From positions 29,670 through 93,669 of IMG/VR virus record IMGVR_UViG_3300008050_000027: a stretch of DNA of 64,000 nucleotides. The stretch is one strand, 5' to 3'. Under the pieces are notes generated by a model. That model did not search any database and was not told where the DNA came from. It was given only the letters and a program-made list of their open reading frames with translations. Every line of letters starts with the position of its first letter. The first letter of the stretch is position 1. A program made the position numbers and the translations under genes. The DNA is from a virus. Shown one piece after another: positions 35,975 through 43,629 of the stretch.

Positions 35975-36592
35975 TTATGAATCTGGATTAAAGCCACCAT
36001 GGACTATTAAGCCATGTACGTCTTGCTTTAAAATGATAGCTATACGTGCGTGCTCTATACACCAGTCTTTGATGGCTGTGAATCTTCTCTGTGCTTCGCG
36101 ATCAGCAAAATCATCTATTATGTAAATTATTTTCTTTTTAAGGTGAAGCAAACTTGGCTTGTATAAATGAATCTTTCCAGAAGAATCTTCCCAGGGTATT
36201 TTCGCGCCTGAATCGACGTATACTGGATCATTCGCTTTGACGCACGCGTTAAAAAGCTCGACATCAGCGTACGTTGCAAGATATTCTTCTTGTCCATTAA
36301 ATGGATTAGCGAACCAGCCTGGTGAATTAATAACAACATCTGCAGGTGTCACAGACATTGAGTTTTGCAAGCCGGAATTATCATGCCCTTTAATATATTT
36401 TGCAAACCCGCCCTTTCTCCATGGAAGCCTTTCTGAGCACCCGCAAATGCAGACTGGCCAGATGTTATTATGTTCATATTTAACGATATATTCTGGCCAG
36501 TCTGTTTCATGTGCAGTTCTAACATGTCGCGCAAGAACATTATTTGAGTTCGCAACGGCTTTATCACAAATTTTACAAATAAGCGTTTTCAT
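35975..36592 (-). CDS. Zinc-finger protein with nuclease-like C-terminus
   Basis: A 205-residue protein. The N-terminus CKICDKAVANSNNVLARHVR with a later CICGCSERLPW and YIKGHDNSG is the same double zinc module found at the start of the homing endonucleases at 18787 and 40099. The C-terminal half differs: VELFNACVKANDPVYVDSGA, LYKPSLLHLKKKIIYIIDDF, RFTAIKDWCIEHARIAI. The D-x(n)-Y-x-P pattern and the strand-helix order suggest a PD-(D/E)xK-like or Vsr-like nuclease, but key residues are not certain. It may be a free-standing homing endonuclease using a shared DNA-reading module. Confidence 0.5.
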   Translation of the reverse strand: MKTLICKICDKAVANSNNVLARHVRTAHETDWPEYIVKYEHNNIWPVCICGCSERLPWRKGGFAKYIKGHDNSGLQNSMSVTPADVVINSPGWFANPFNGQEEYLATYADVELFNACVKANDPVYVDSGAKIPWEDSSGKIHLYKPSLLHLKKKIIYIIDDFADREAQRRFTAIKDWCIEHARIAIILKQDVHGLIVHGGFNPDS

Positions 36593-36596
36593 CTAT

Positions 36597-36762
36597 ATTA
36601 CTTTAAATATACACGCTTTTTGTAAAATTTGTTCAATAATTATTCTAATCCTTCAATTAGTGCCTATATTACATCCAGAACATACTTAAAGTAGAGCCTG
36701 TTGCCCTTTAGATACATGATATACTGATTATTATAGAACCTATATTAAAAATATCATGGCAT
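36597..36762. other. Intergenic gap, nothing recognised
   Basis: A 166-bp AT-rich gap. It holds a 17-codon minus-strand ORF without a ribosome binding site and no clear promoter, terminator or tRNA. Confidence 0.4.
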
Positions 36763-36996
36763 CTAGATGTAAGCAGGAGTATTGAGTAAGCGAAGGAATC
36801 TTAAACAACTTTTGCCTATAATAAAGATGTCACCCTTGTAAAGGAAAGTGGCGCTTAAGGCGGTGGCGCTGGTATTTAAGCAGATAGCAACTTGCTTTGG
36901 CTTCATAACAGTAATGTGATATATACCACTCTTGATATTACTGTCTGTCATGAAGGGCCGCACTATTTCATACATACACCCAGGTTCAAACTTCAT
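36763..36996 (-). CDS. Small SH3-like accessory protein
   Basis: A 77-residue protein: MKFEPGCMYEIVRPFMTDSN, IKSGIYHITVMKPKQVAICL, then two more strands. The FEPG-x-x-Y-x-I start is a beta-barrel turn like the PGD start at 35502. It overlaps the preceding 113-residue gene by 11 bases. Part of the small-gene accessory block around ClpP. No function can be given. Confidence 0.5.
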   Translation of the reverse strand: MKFEPGCMYEIVRPFMTDSNIKSGIYHITVMKPKQVAICLNTSATALSATFLYKGDIFIIGKSCLRFLRLLNTPAYI

Positions 36997-37327
36997 CTCG
37001 TTTTCTTTCTACAGAGAGGCGCCAAGTATCATTCTTTGACAATGTAGCCTCCAAGAAGCTATGTGGAACATCAAAGAATGGAGGACTATCAATCTCTGGT
37101 ATTCTTAAATATCCCCAACTCTTTTGTGTCTTAAGATAAGTGCCTTCACCAATGACATAGCAGAATAACATTGGGCCTAAATTGTTTATGCATACAACCC
37201 ATACATGTGATTTTTTATCATCATATTCAACGCAGTTTTCTGTTACTTTCTCAACAACGGCTTGTCTGCCTTCACCAGGCATTGCTATCCAGCCATTAAG
37301 CTTCTTGTTATCGTCGTCTGTTGTCAT
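36986..37327 (-). CDS. Small beta-rich accessory protein
   Basis: A 113-residue protein: LNGWIAMPGEGRQAVVEKVT, then VEYDDKKSHVWVVCINNLGP and FCYVIGEGTYLKTQKSWGYL. Two Gly-bounded strands with conserved-looking Trp suggest a small barrel. The C-terminus is basic (RLSVERKRDEV). It starts 1 base after the clpP stop and overlaps the next gene, so the three are likely one transcript. No known family. Confidence 0.5.
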   Translation of the reverse strand: MTTDDDNKKLNGWIAMPGEGRQAVVEKVTENCVEYDDKKSHVWVVCINNLGPMLFCYVIGEGTYLKTQKSWGYLRIPEIDSPPFFDVPHSFLEATLSKNDTWRLSVERKRDEV

Positions 37328-37328
37328 A

Positions 37329-37913
37329 TTACTTGATTACCTTATCAACCAAGCCGTATGCTACAGAATCTTTCGCGGAAAGATAAGTATCTCGTTCTGT
37401 ATCCTTGGTTATTTTCTTCTTTTTTTGGCCAGTATGCTTTGCTAAGATCTTGGTTAGTTTCTTCTTGACAAATCGCATCTCAGTTGTGGCAATTTCCACG
37501 TCTGTGACTTGGCCATAGCAGCCCCCGGTAGGTTGATGAATCATTACCCTTGCGCTGGGAAGAATTGTTCTGTGCCCTTTGCTACCAGCAGCCAAAAGTA
37601 CTGCAGCCATAGATGCAGCTTGGCCCATACAAACTGTTGCTACCTTGCACTTTAAGGACTGCATTGTGTCATAAATCGCAAGGCCAGCCGAAACACTACC
37701 ACCCGGGCAGTTTATATAGAGGTTGATTTTTGCATCGCTATCCGCTTGATCTAAAAATAACAACTGTGCAATCAGCACATTTGCAGTTTCATCATCAATA
37801 GCTGATGTTAAAAACAGTACTCTTTCTTTCATCATGCGAGAATAAATGTCATAAACACGCTCGCCTTCATCAGTTTGTTCAATAATAATCGGTGTTGATA
37901 CCATATAAATCAT
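37329..37913 (-). CDS. clpP: ClpP-like serine protease
   Basis: A 194-residue protein of full ClpP length. The catalytic triad is visible: Ser101 in MGQAASMAA, His126 in RVMIHQPTGG, and Asp175 in TERDTYLSAKD. The oxyanion loop CPGGSVSAGLAIYDTM is intact. The N-terminus may start at Met1 or Met4 (MVSTPIII). ClpP forms a tetradecameric chamber that degrades proteins with a Clp ATPase partner. No Clp ATPase is in this window, so it would depend on the host ClpX/A or work alone. It follows the small-protein array by 26 bases and precedes two more small genes. It could serve virion processing or manipulate host proteolysis. Confidence 0.92.
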   Translation of the reverse strand: MIYMVSTPIIIEQTDEGERVYDIYSRMMKERVLFLTSAIDDETANVLIAQLLFLDQADSDAKINLYINCPGGSVSAGLAIYDTMQSLKCKVATVCMGQAASMAAVLLAAGSKGHRTILPSARVMIHQPTGGCYGQVTDVEIATTEMRFVKKKLTKILAKHTGQKKKKITKDTERDTYLSAKDSVAYGLVDKVIK

Positions 37914-37939
37914 TATATAACATTGTGTTTTAATTTACA

Positions 37940-38239
37940 CTAGATTCCTTTGCAAAGGAATTTGACGTTAGCCAATAGTGTAGTATGAAAAGAGGCAACT
38001 GTAGCATAAACTTTACCTTTTAAGAGAAGATACAGATTATATTCATCACTTCCATTACTGTGTATATACCCTATAATGATGAAGTAATCAGACGCGAGGA
38101 AGTACGGGCAGGTCCACCCGGTCACCTGCCGACTATCAGACAAGGCAGCTAAACGGCAGTATGTTACTAGATTAACCAGCGAACCTAATGGATATAAGCG
38201 TTTTAAATGCTCTAAGCTATTAATATAGTCGGTGGACAT
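37940..38239 (-). CDS. Small paralogue array member 1
   Basis: A 99-residue protein, N-terminus INSLEHLKRLYPLGSLVNLV. It is the nearest relative of the next upstream gene (38273), which starts with SLEHFKRLFPLGAIA. The rest is strand-rich (DYFIIIGYIHSNGSDEYNLY) and ends in a variable tail. The (F/Y)PxGSL motif followed by a beta-barrel-like pattern is shared through the array at 37.9-40.1 kb. Function unknown. Confidence 0.55.
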   Translation of the reverse strand: MSTDYINSLEHLKRLYPLGSLVNLVTYCRLAALSDSRQVTGWTCPYFLASDYFIIIGYIHSNGSDEYNLYLLLKGKVYATVASFHTTLLANVKFLCKGI

Positions 38240-38272
38240 TACACTATTACCTCAAATGGGGTAGACATTATT

Positions 38273-38626
38273 TTACGTTAGATTTTTATTCATACTTGCG
38301 ATCACACGAAAAGCTCTCAGGGGTGTTGAATGAAAAAAGAAGTCAGTAGCATAGCATGTGTTGTTCAAAAAAAGGTATAGATTATAACTAACGTGAAAGT
38401 CAGTGCCGGTGTACGTGTGGCCTACAATTACAAAATTGGTGCCAGGCTCAGCGGTAAAGTGTTCTAAAGTGCTTGTTGCATACCCGATCCAGGAGCCCAC
38501 TACATTAGAATACACGGGTAAATCATCACCTGCCGCTATGACTTCGATTGCTTCGTTTGAAGTCGCGATCGCACCGAGCGGAAACAATCGTTTAAAGTGT
38601 TCTAGGCTTGTTATCGTATTGGGCAT
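38273..38626 (-). CDS. Small paralogue array member 2
   Basis: A 117-residue protein, N-terminus MPNTITSLEHFKRLFPLGAI. It has strands TNFVIVGHTYTGTDFHVSYN then LYLFLNNTCYAT, aligned with member 1 (DYFIIIGYIHSNGSDEYNLY). It overlaps member 3 by 16 bases. It shares the layout of a conserved head motif and a diverged C-terminus. Function unknown. Confidence 0.55.
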   Translation of the reverse strand: MPNTITSLEHFKRLFPLGAIATSNEAIEVIAAGDDLPVYSNVVGSWIGYATSTLEHFTAEPGTNFVIVGHTYTGTDFHVSYNLYLFLNNTCYATDFFFHSTPLRAFRVIASMNKNLT

Positions 38627-38892
38627 CGCGCTATAACCTTGAATGGGACAAGAATGCTGTTTGAAATGTTTATCTTTACTATCATCCTATTAAAATAAAA
38701 TCTAAATAATCGTGTATGAGATAGCTCACGCATCCCTAAAGAAACAAGCGGAGATGTATAAGGAACGTCTATAATTTCAGTCCAATCTTGCCAAAAATGA
38801 AAAGTAATGTCCGTAGAACTAACTACGAGATCTCCTGGCTGGATGTAGTATTCACTGGGGGTCTCGTAGTAATAAGACTCGATATCAGACAT
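38611..38892 (-). CDS. Small paralogue array member 3 (diverged)
   Basis: A 93-residue protein: YYYETPSEYYIQPGDLVVSS, then TDITFHFWQDWTEIIDVPYT and FRFYFNRMIVKINISNS. The IQPGDLV turn takes the place of FPIGSLI in the neighbours. It is the most diverged member. It overlaps the genes on both sides (16 and 8 bases). Function unknown. Confidence 0.5.
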   Translation of the reverse strand: MSDIESYYYETPSEYYIQPGDLVVSSTDITFHFWQDWTEIIDVPYTSPLVSLGMRELSHTRLFRFYFNRMIVKINISNSILVPFKVIARCPIR

Positions 38893-39151
38893 GACGAAAA
38901 AGATCCTCGAGTGTTCTATAATAAAATGCAGCAGTAGTGTAATGTTCGCGCCTGTAGTAAAGATGAAGTCGGTAATAGTATGCGTGTGATTTCACAAACC
39001 CTAAAACGATGCCTGCAGTGTTTTCATCAAACCATGGCTTGTCATTTGGCCGGGAGAGCACTCGATATAACCACAATCTCCTACATGAAACTGGAGATAT
39101 CAGCGAGCCAATGGGGAATTCTTTTTCCAGTTCTTGAATGTACTTATCCAT
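38885..39151 (-). CDS. Small paralogue array member 4
   Basis: An 88-residue protein. LEKEFPIGSLISPVSCRRLW is identical to member 5 over 20 residues, after which the two diverge (YRVLSRPNDKPWFDENTAG versus PGSAGSYTAPALDF). Both then share a VLGF strand. It overlaps neighbours by 7-8 bases. This pattern indicates a recent duplication followed by rapid change of the C-terminal half. Confidence 0.55.
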   Translation of the reverse strand: MDKYIQELEKEFPIGSLISPVSCRRLWLYRVLSRPNDKPWFDENTAGIVLGFVKSHAYYYRLHLYYRREHYTTAAFYYRTLEDLFRHV

Positions 39152-39440
39152 TGTGGTAACCTGCTATAACTATAAAAAGCTCTTTGAACATTTCATTCCC
39201 ATAGGCTGCAGTTATATAGCATGCACCTTTATAGTAAATAACCATCCCATGATATGCTGCAGAATATTGCTCGAACCCTAAAACAACAGCAATTGTATCT
39301 TCAACAAAATCTAGTGCAGGTGCAGTGTATGAACCTGCTGAGCCCGGTAACCACAGTCTTCTGCACGAAACTGGAGATATCAGCGAGCCAATAGGAAATT
39401 CTTTTTCCAGTGGTTGAATGCAATTATCCATTATAGACAC
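39144..39440 (-). CDS. Small paralogue array member 5
   Basis: A 98-residue protein, MSIMDNCIQPLEKEFPIGSL, near-identical to member 4 in the head motif. It then has AVVLGFEQYSAAYHGMVIYY and a diverged end. It overlaps members 4 and 6 by 8-10 bases. Function unknown. Confidence 0.55.
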   Translation of the reverse strand: MSIMDNCIQPLEKEFPIGSLISPVSCRRLWLPGSAGSYTAPALDFVEDTIAVVLGFEQYSAAYHGMVIYYKGACYITAAYGNEMFKELFIVIAGYHNG

Positions 39441-39733
39441 CCGACCAATATAAAACTGTCTGTCAACTTTTCCAATGTGACACCATCCGTAGTGACTATG
39501 CCATCCGCAGAATATAGCGTTAGTGCTATAATGCCTCGGTGCTTATATGGTTTTACGCAATTTAAGACTATAAAACATCCAGGTCTAGAGAAAGGTCGAA
39601 GGTAAGTAAGAGCGTCTTTCTTCACTTCATAACGCATACATGTATGTGCGTTATATAAACTAGTAGCTGTTCGTTTAAGAGATATTAAAGCCCCAGCAGG
39701 AAACCCTTTTTTAGCTTGGGCTATCATAGACAT
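39431..39733 (-). CDS. Small paralogue array member 6
   Basis: A 100-residue protein: MSMIAQAKKGFPAGALISLK, FSRPGCFIVLNCVKPYKHRG, IIALTLYSADGIVTTDGVTL. Its PGCFIVL, L-x-SADGIVTT and SFILVGCL segments match member 7 (PGCFVVL, STSGILTT, FMLVKCL). It therefore forms a second pair within the array. It overlaps both neighbours by about 10 bases. Confidence 0.55.
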   Translation of the reverse strand: MSMIAQAKKGFPAGALISLKRTATSLYNAHTCMRYEVKKDALTYLRPFSRPGCFIVLNCVKPYKHRGIIALTLYSADGIVTTDGVTLEKLTDSFILVGCL

Positions 39734-40080
39734 TTGACCAGCATAAAGTTTTCTAATAATCTATAGAGTGGATCACCTGTAGTTGTTAATATACCACTCG
39801 TTGACCATAATATCAACGCAACTTGCTTATCTCGCTTTACTTTCCAACCTAAAACCACAAAGCATCCTGGACCTCCGAGAGATTGGGAGAACATATATTC
39901 ATTTAATATAGATGTATAGTGAATGTCTACACGCGGGCCTAAATCACCTCGCTTAATAATCCAATTCCCTCTAAAGAAAACTAAAGATCCACGGGGAAAC
40001 TCTTTTTCTACATCAACCAGCAAATAATATTTTTCGTGAACGAATAAACTTTCAGGAGATAATTTGTTTTTCCGTTCCAC
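39724..40080 (-). CDS. Small paralogue array member 7
   Basis: A 118-residue protein. VEKEFPRGSLVFFRGNWIIK contains the array motif, and GGPGCFVVLGWKVKRDKQVA matches member 6. It is the first gene of the array in transcription order, following the homing endonuclease by 18 bases. Function unknown. Confidence 0.55.
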   Translation of the reverse strand: MERKNKLSPESLFVHEKYYLLVDVEKEFPRGSLVFFRGNWIIKRGDLGPRVDIHYTSILNEYMFSQSLGGPGCFVVLGWKVKRDKQVALILWSTSGILTTTGDPLYRLLENFMLVKCL

Positions 40081-40098
40081 TTAATATATTATATTACT

Positions 40099-41541
40099 TT
40101 ATTCACAGATTTGCATCATATATTTTTTGCTGCCGCAGCCATAAATTTTGTTTACGCCCGCTACGCCAGCCACTGCTTGCTCAGTCATCCCGTCTTTTGC
40201 ACGAAATTTAAATCTAGAATAACGTTTACTACCATCATTATAGTCGTAGCTCAATCCTGTCCACCCTATATCTTCAAATCCAGCTTTTTTGTATCCTAAA
40301 CCCTGGCCATATCGTAAATCTGCATAAGTGACAATAGACTTATAACCTTTGCTTCGGCATATAAGACGACCTCGTTTTAAAAGCTTTTGCAATCCGCCTA
40401 CTACACATGTATCAAGTAATGAAGCGAATCGAGCAACCTCAGCTGAGCCCTTGTATTTTGACGTGTGAAACGGCTTCCTGAAGGATATAGCAGATACTAA
40501 CTCGTCTTTTTCATAGAGGCCTAAATTGACTATCCCAGCCCTTGTATAACCAGCGACATGCGTTGAATCAAAGAATCGTCTAGCTTCTTGTGTAGAAATC
40601 TCTCTGACACTGCACTTTCTAGCGTATACTCTGCGCTTGGTGGTGCCCAACCTGTATGCTATCATTGACTTGACGATCGCCTGTTTATCTCTCCATTCAT
40701 CCTCAAATATATGAATAAGATTAATATTTAAAGCTTCACACGCAACAGTCTTAGCGTAATGTCTATCTTTTCTTGTGTCTTTTTCGCTATATGAATGATA
40801 ATAGAAGCTATCATATTCAATAGCAACTTTGCGAGATGGTATGTAGATATCAAGCTCTTTAGGCCCAATCGCTTCTCTGTCATTGTAAATTAAGTCTGTA
40901 ATGCCTAATGTCTTTATGAAATCTGCTATCTCAAGTTGAGCGACAGACCCACCTGGATGACATGTCTTGCAGATAGGATTACGCTCAAAGTTAAGAAGTG
41001 TGTGTTCTATAACATCATCGCATGTTTGACACTTGAATAAAAGCTTCTGGCCTTGTCTGTACTTATAATCATTATAACTGGATAGGCATATGAACCTATC
41101 TGGCTTTGAGTTTACGCGATTTGAAAATTCTTCTAATGAAAGTCTATGTTTATCCGCATTAGACTTTTTGGCAGCATCAGTGTGTTTTTTTCCGTAGAAA
41201 GGATTCAGTTTACCAGGGAACGTCGATTTTTCAATTCTTGAATCAGTGTTGATTGTCTTGCCTTTATTCCATGCTTGAGCTTTCCCTCCCTTTGTGCCTC
41301 CTCGAGACTCAGCAATTGAACTATGTTTCTTGCAATAATCTTTAAAGTCATATGTGCAGTATCTAGTTGGTTCACCACACTCCAAGCATTCGGGTAGTTT
41401 ACCAGCACGGAGGTATTTGACAGTGTATTCATGAGCTTTTAACTTGTGCTTAGATAATACATGTTTAGAAAAGTGCCAGGGCCGAGTTTCAATGTGGCCG
41501 CAAATAGCGCATATCGTAGGGTATATTTTTTTGTTTGTCAT
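40099..41541 (-). CDS. Homing endonuclease (zinc finger, NUMOD3, Vsr-like)
   Basis: A 480-residue intact homing endonuclease. Zinc finger: ICAICGHIETRPWHFSKHVL and later PECLECGEPTRY. NUMOD3-type motifs: AQAWNKGKTINTDSRIEKST and GKLNPFYGKKHTDAAKKSNA. A further Cys pair (CQTCDDVIEHT, PICKTCHPGG) precedes the nuclease core: GPKELDIYIPSRKVAIEYDS (about residues 228-250), YYHSY, and LIHIFEDEWRDKQ. This is the Vsr-like/EDxHD arrangement. A C-terminal domain (FFDSTHVAGYTRAGIVNLGL) resembles that of the 18787 copy. It sits between the capsid terminator and the small-gene array, not inside a visible host gene, so it is free standing. Confidence 0.85.
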   Translation of the reverse strand: MTNKKIYPTICAICGHIETRPWHFSKHVLSKHKLKAHEYTVKYLRAGKLPECLECGEPTRYCTYDFKDYCKKHSSIAESRGGTKGGKAQAWNKGKTINTDSRIEKSTFPGKLNPFYGKKHTDAAKKSNADKHRLSLEEFSNRVNSKPDRFICLSSYNDYKYRQGQKLLFKCQTCDDVIEHTLLNFERNPICKTCHPGGSVAQLEIADFIKTLGITDLIYNDREAIGPKELDIYIPSRKVAIEYDSFYYHSYSEKDTRKDRHYAKTVACEALNINLIHIFEDEWRDKQAIVKSMIAYRLGTTKRRVYARKCSVREISTQEARRFFDSTHVAGYTRAGIVNLGLYEKDELVSAISFRKPFHTSKYKGSAEVARFASLLDTCVVGGLQKLLKRGRLICRSKGYKSIVTYADLRYGQGLGYKKAGFEDIGWTGLSYDYNDGSKRYSRFKFRAKDGMTEQAVAGVAGVNKIYGCGSKKYMMQICE

Positions 41542-41602
41542 GCATCATTATACCTTTACGTGGCGTTGTTGTAAACTTGCGTTGTAACAACTCAGCTCAT
41601 TT

Positions 41603-41639
41603 TTTAAAGAAAAAAAGGGAGCCGCAAGGGCTCCCTTCT
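41603..41639 (-). terminator. Rho-independent terminator after capsid gene
   Basis: On the minus strand AAGGGAGCC pairs with GGCTCCCTT around a 5-base loop, followed by TTTTTTTCTTT. It lies 34 bases past the major capsid stop and would end the head-module transcript before the homing endonuclease. Confidence 0.9.
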
Positions 41640-41672
41640 TAAGTTTAAGATTTCTCTAAGGTACCAATATTA

Positions 41673-43601
41673 TTAGATAATATTCATATCTCGGACGGTT
41701 ACTGTACCGTAGAAATCGCTTCTGACCATACGCTTACCGTATCTCGTCATCACGCCCTTCCTGGGTGTGAAATCTTCAGGAGCGAATATTGTAGGAGTCA
41801 CAATCAATGGGACATAAGGTGCGTAAACGTACCCAGTTTCAAGATAATTCTTGCCCTTAAACCCTACCAAAACCTTGTTCTGCGGGAAGTAAGGATCCTT
41901 ATAGACTGTGAATCTATTACTGATTGAACCTACAGGTTCTGCGCCCATCGTAAATGGATTCGCGACTTGACCCTGTGCATCAAGACTTAGAAGTGGCTTC
42001 CAAGCAATCGATGCTTCAAGGATAGTTGCAACATCAGGCCCGACAACAATGAAGTTAGCAGAGCCACGAAGCGTCTTACGATGAATAGTATTCGCTACAT
42101 CAATGATTGTTTCGACAAGAGTCTCGTACCATTCACGTACTGTACCAGTAAATGTTGGGCCGGGAGCAAGTGTGCTAGCCAATAATTGTTCAGCACCAGT
42201 ATTCTTGTTAACAAATCTACCAGGTGCTCTTGACCAATAAAGGTTAGCACCATTAGCTTCACGAAGAAGGTCAGAAAGAATCTCACGATCAATCTCAAGA
42301 GCGATTTGCTCAGAAAGAATCTGAGTAAGCTCGACTTCTGCGTCCATGCTGTGATAAGCGTTAAGATCCTGAGCAAGCTCTGGAGACCAACGTGCTCTTA
42401 ACTTACGAGTGACTGCCGTTACAGAGATTGACTCAATCTTGATATCAATTTCTGGAATGATAGGTGAAGCATCAGATGTACTGAAGTCCGACTCGAAGGA
42501 AGGAATTGTCAACGTTGAACCATCAGAACCATCGACATCAAGACTTGCGCCCTGTGCAAATGAAGCAGTAAGTCCAAGTACTGGAGTTGCAGGAGCCAAA
42601 GGACCTACAAGTGTACCAGAAACGACTGTTAACAACGCAGCGTTAGCGTCAGTTCTACCAACCAAAGCGTTTGCAGTAAATACGCCATTAGCATATGTAC
42701 CTAACTGGTTAGTACGACGGAGGTTAAGAACATTCTGTCCCTGGCCTTGAAGTGCTTGTGGCATTACTGCCAAACCAGTTTGAGCCAACCCTGCTGAGAA
42801 GACTGCAAATGATTCAACCTGAGTTAAATCGATTGTGCTAGGTAGTGCGGAAAGGTCAAAAACCAAGAATGAAAAACGTCCAGTGTTATCAAAAGCACCA
42901 TTCGCAGAATCTTCTTCGATTCTTTGTCCAAGCTCAGGATCGAACATCATAAGCTGTCCGTCTGTACCCGTTGCATGAAGGAAAGCACCTGCAGAAAGTG
43001 TAGTACCACCCTGATAAGCACCAGAAGCAAGAAGAACTAGCTCATTGCCTGATGTAGTATCATGGACCTTCGTGTAACTCTGCCCAACAAGGTCGTATTG
43101 TCCGCCAGTTGCTAGTGAACCGGAACGAACACCCTTACCAGTAGGGGCATTGTAAATTGATCTTCCTGCTGAATACGTTTGTGCATTCGCGGAACCTGCT
43201 GCGCCAGTTGCTCTAGCACTGTCGCCACCTACGTTAGTACCGTAAGTATAATCAAGATAGAAAAGCAGGCCAGAAGGAAGGCTCATTGGTTGAATTGAGA
43301 CAAGCTCATTAGCAATTAAGCCACCAAAAACACGACGAACAATTGGGAATGCGATATTGCTAAAGCCCCTAATATCGCCTGATGATGCTAGTGCACCTGC
43401 GCCAGTTGAAAGTGAGTTAACCTCACGAAGGACTTCGGCTGCTTGGTTTTCAAGCATCCGCGCCATATTCTCTTTACCAGCTCCGCCGAGGCCACGAAGA
43501 AGACCAGTACGGTTCCACTTCTCACAAAGCTTGGTTGCTACTGCACCCATATCGCGTTGCTGAATTCCTTCGGTGAGTTGATCTAAACTAAATTTACCCA
43601 T
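41673..43601 (-). CDS. 23: Major capsid protein (gp23-like)
   Basis: A 642-residue T4-type capsid protein (T4 gp23 is 521). The gp23 core is evident: AFPIVRRVFGGLIANELVSI then QPMSLPSGLLFYLDYTYG (about residues 86-122), matching T4 MVRRAIPNLIA and GVQPMNSPTGQVFAL. A long central insertion (about residues 125-400, Gly/Ala/Thr-rich with beta strands) is likely surface exposed. The C-terminus has LVTPTIFAPEDFTPRKGVMT-type text and ends SDFYGTVTVRDMNII. The N-terminal 60 residues look like the delta-domain that the protease removes. VLRE60 aligns with the T4 cut after Glu65, although the next residue is Val. Terminator follows. Confidence 0.92.
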   Translation of the reverse strand: MGKFSLDQLTEGIQQRDMGAVATKLCEKWNRTGLLRGLGGAGKENMARMLENQAAEVLREVNSLSTGAGALASSGDIRGFSNIAFPIVRRVFGGLIANELVSIQPMSLPSGLLFYLDYTYGTNVGGDSARATGAAGSANAQTYSAGRSIYNAPTGKGVRSGSLATGGQYDLVGQSYTKVHDTTSGNELVLLASGAYQGGTTLSAGAFLHATGTDGQLMMFDPELGQRIEEDSANGAFDNTGRFSFLVFDLSALPSTIDLTQVESFAVFSAGLAQTGLAVMPQALQGQGQNVLNLRRTNQLGTYANGVFTANALVGRTDANAALLTVVSGTLVGPLAPATPVLGLTASFAQGASLDVDGSDGSTLTIPSFESDFSTSDASPIIPEIDIKIESISVTAVTRKLRARWSPELAQDLNAYHSMDAEVELTQILSEQIALEIDREILSDLLREANGANLYWSRAPGRFVNKNTGAEQLLASTLAPGPTFTGTVREWYETLVETIIDVANTIHRKTLRGSANFIVVGPDVATILEASIAWKPLLSLDAQGQVANPFTMGAEPVGSISNRFTVYKDPYFPQNKVLVGFKGKNYLETGYVYAPYVPLIVTPTIFAPEDFTPRKGVMTRYGKRMVRSDFYGTVTVRDMNII

Positions 43602-43629
43602 GTTATATCCTTAACTCTTAAAGTTATTA

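Noticed and set aside
36660-36712. 17-codon minus-strand ORF starting MYLKGNRLYF
   Set aside because: No ribosome binding site and no similarity to any neighbour.
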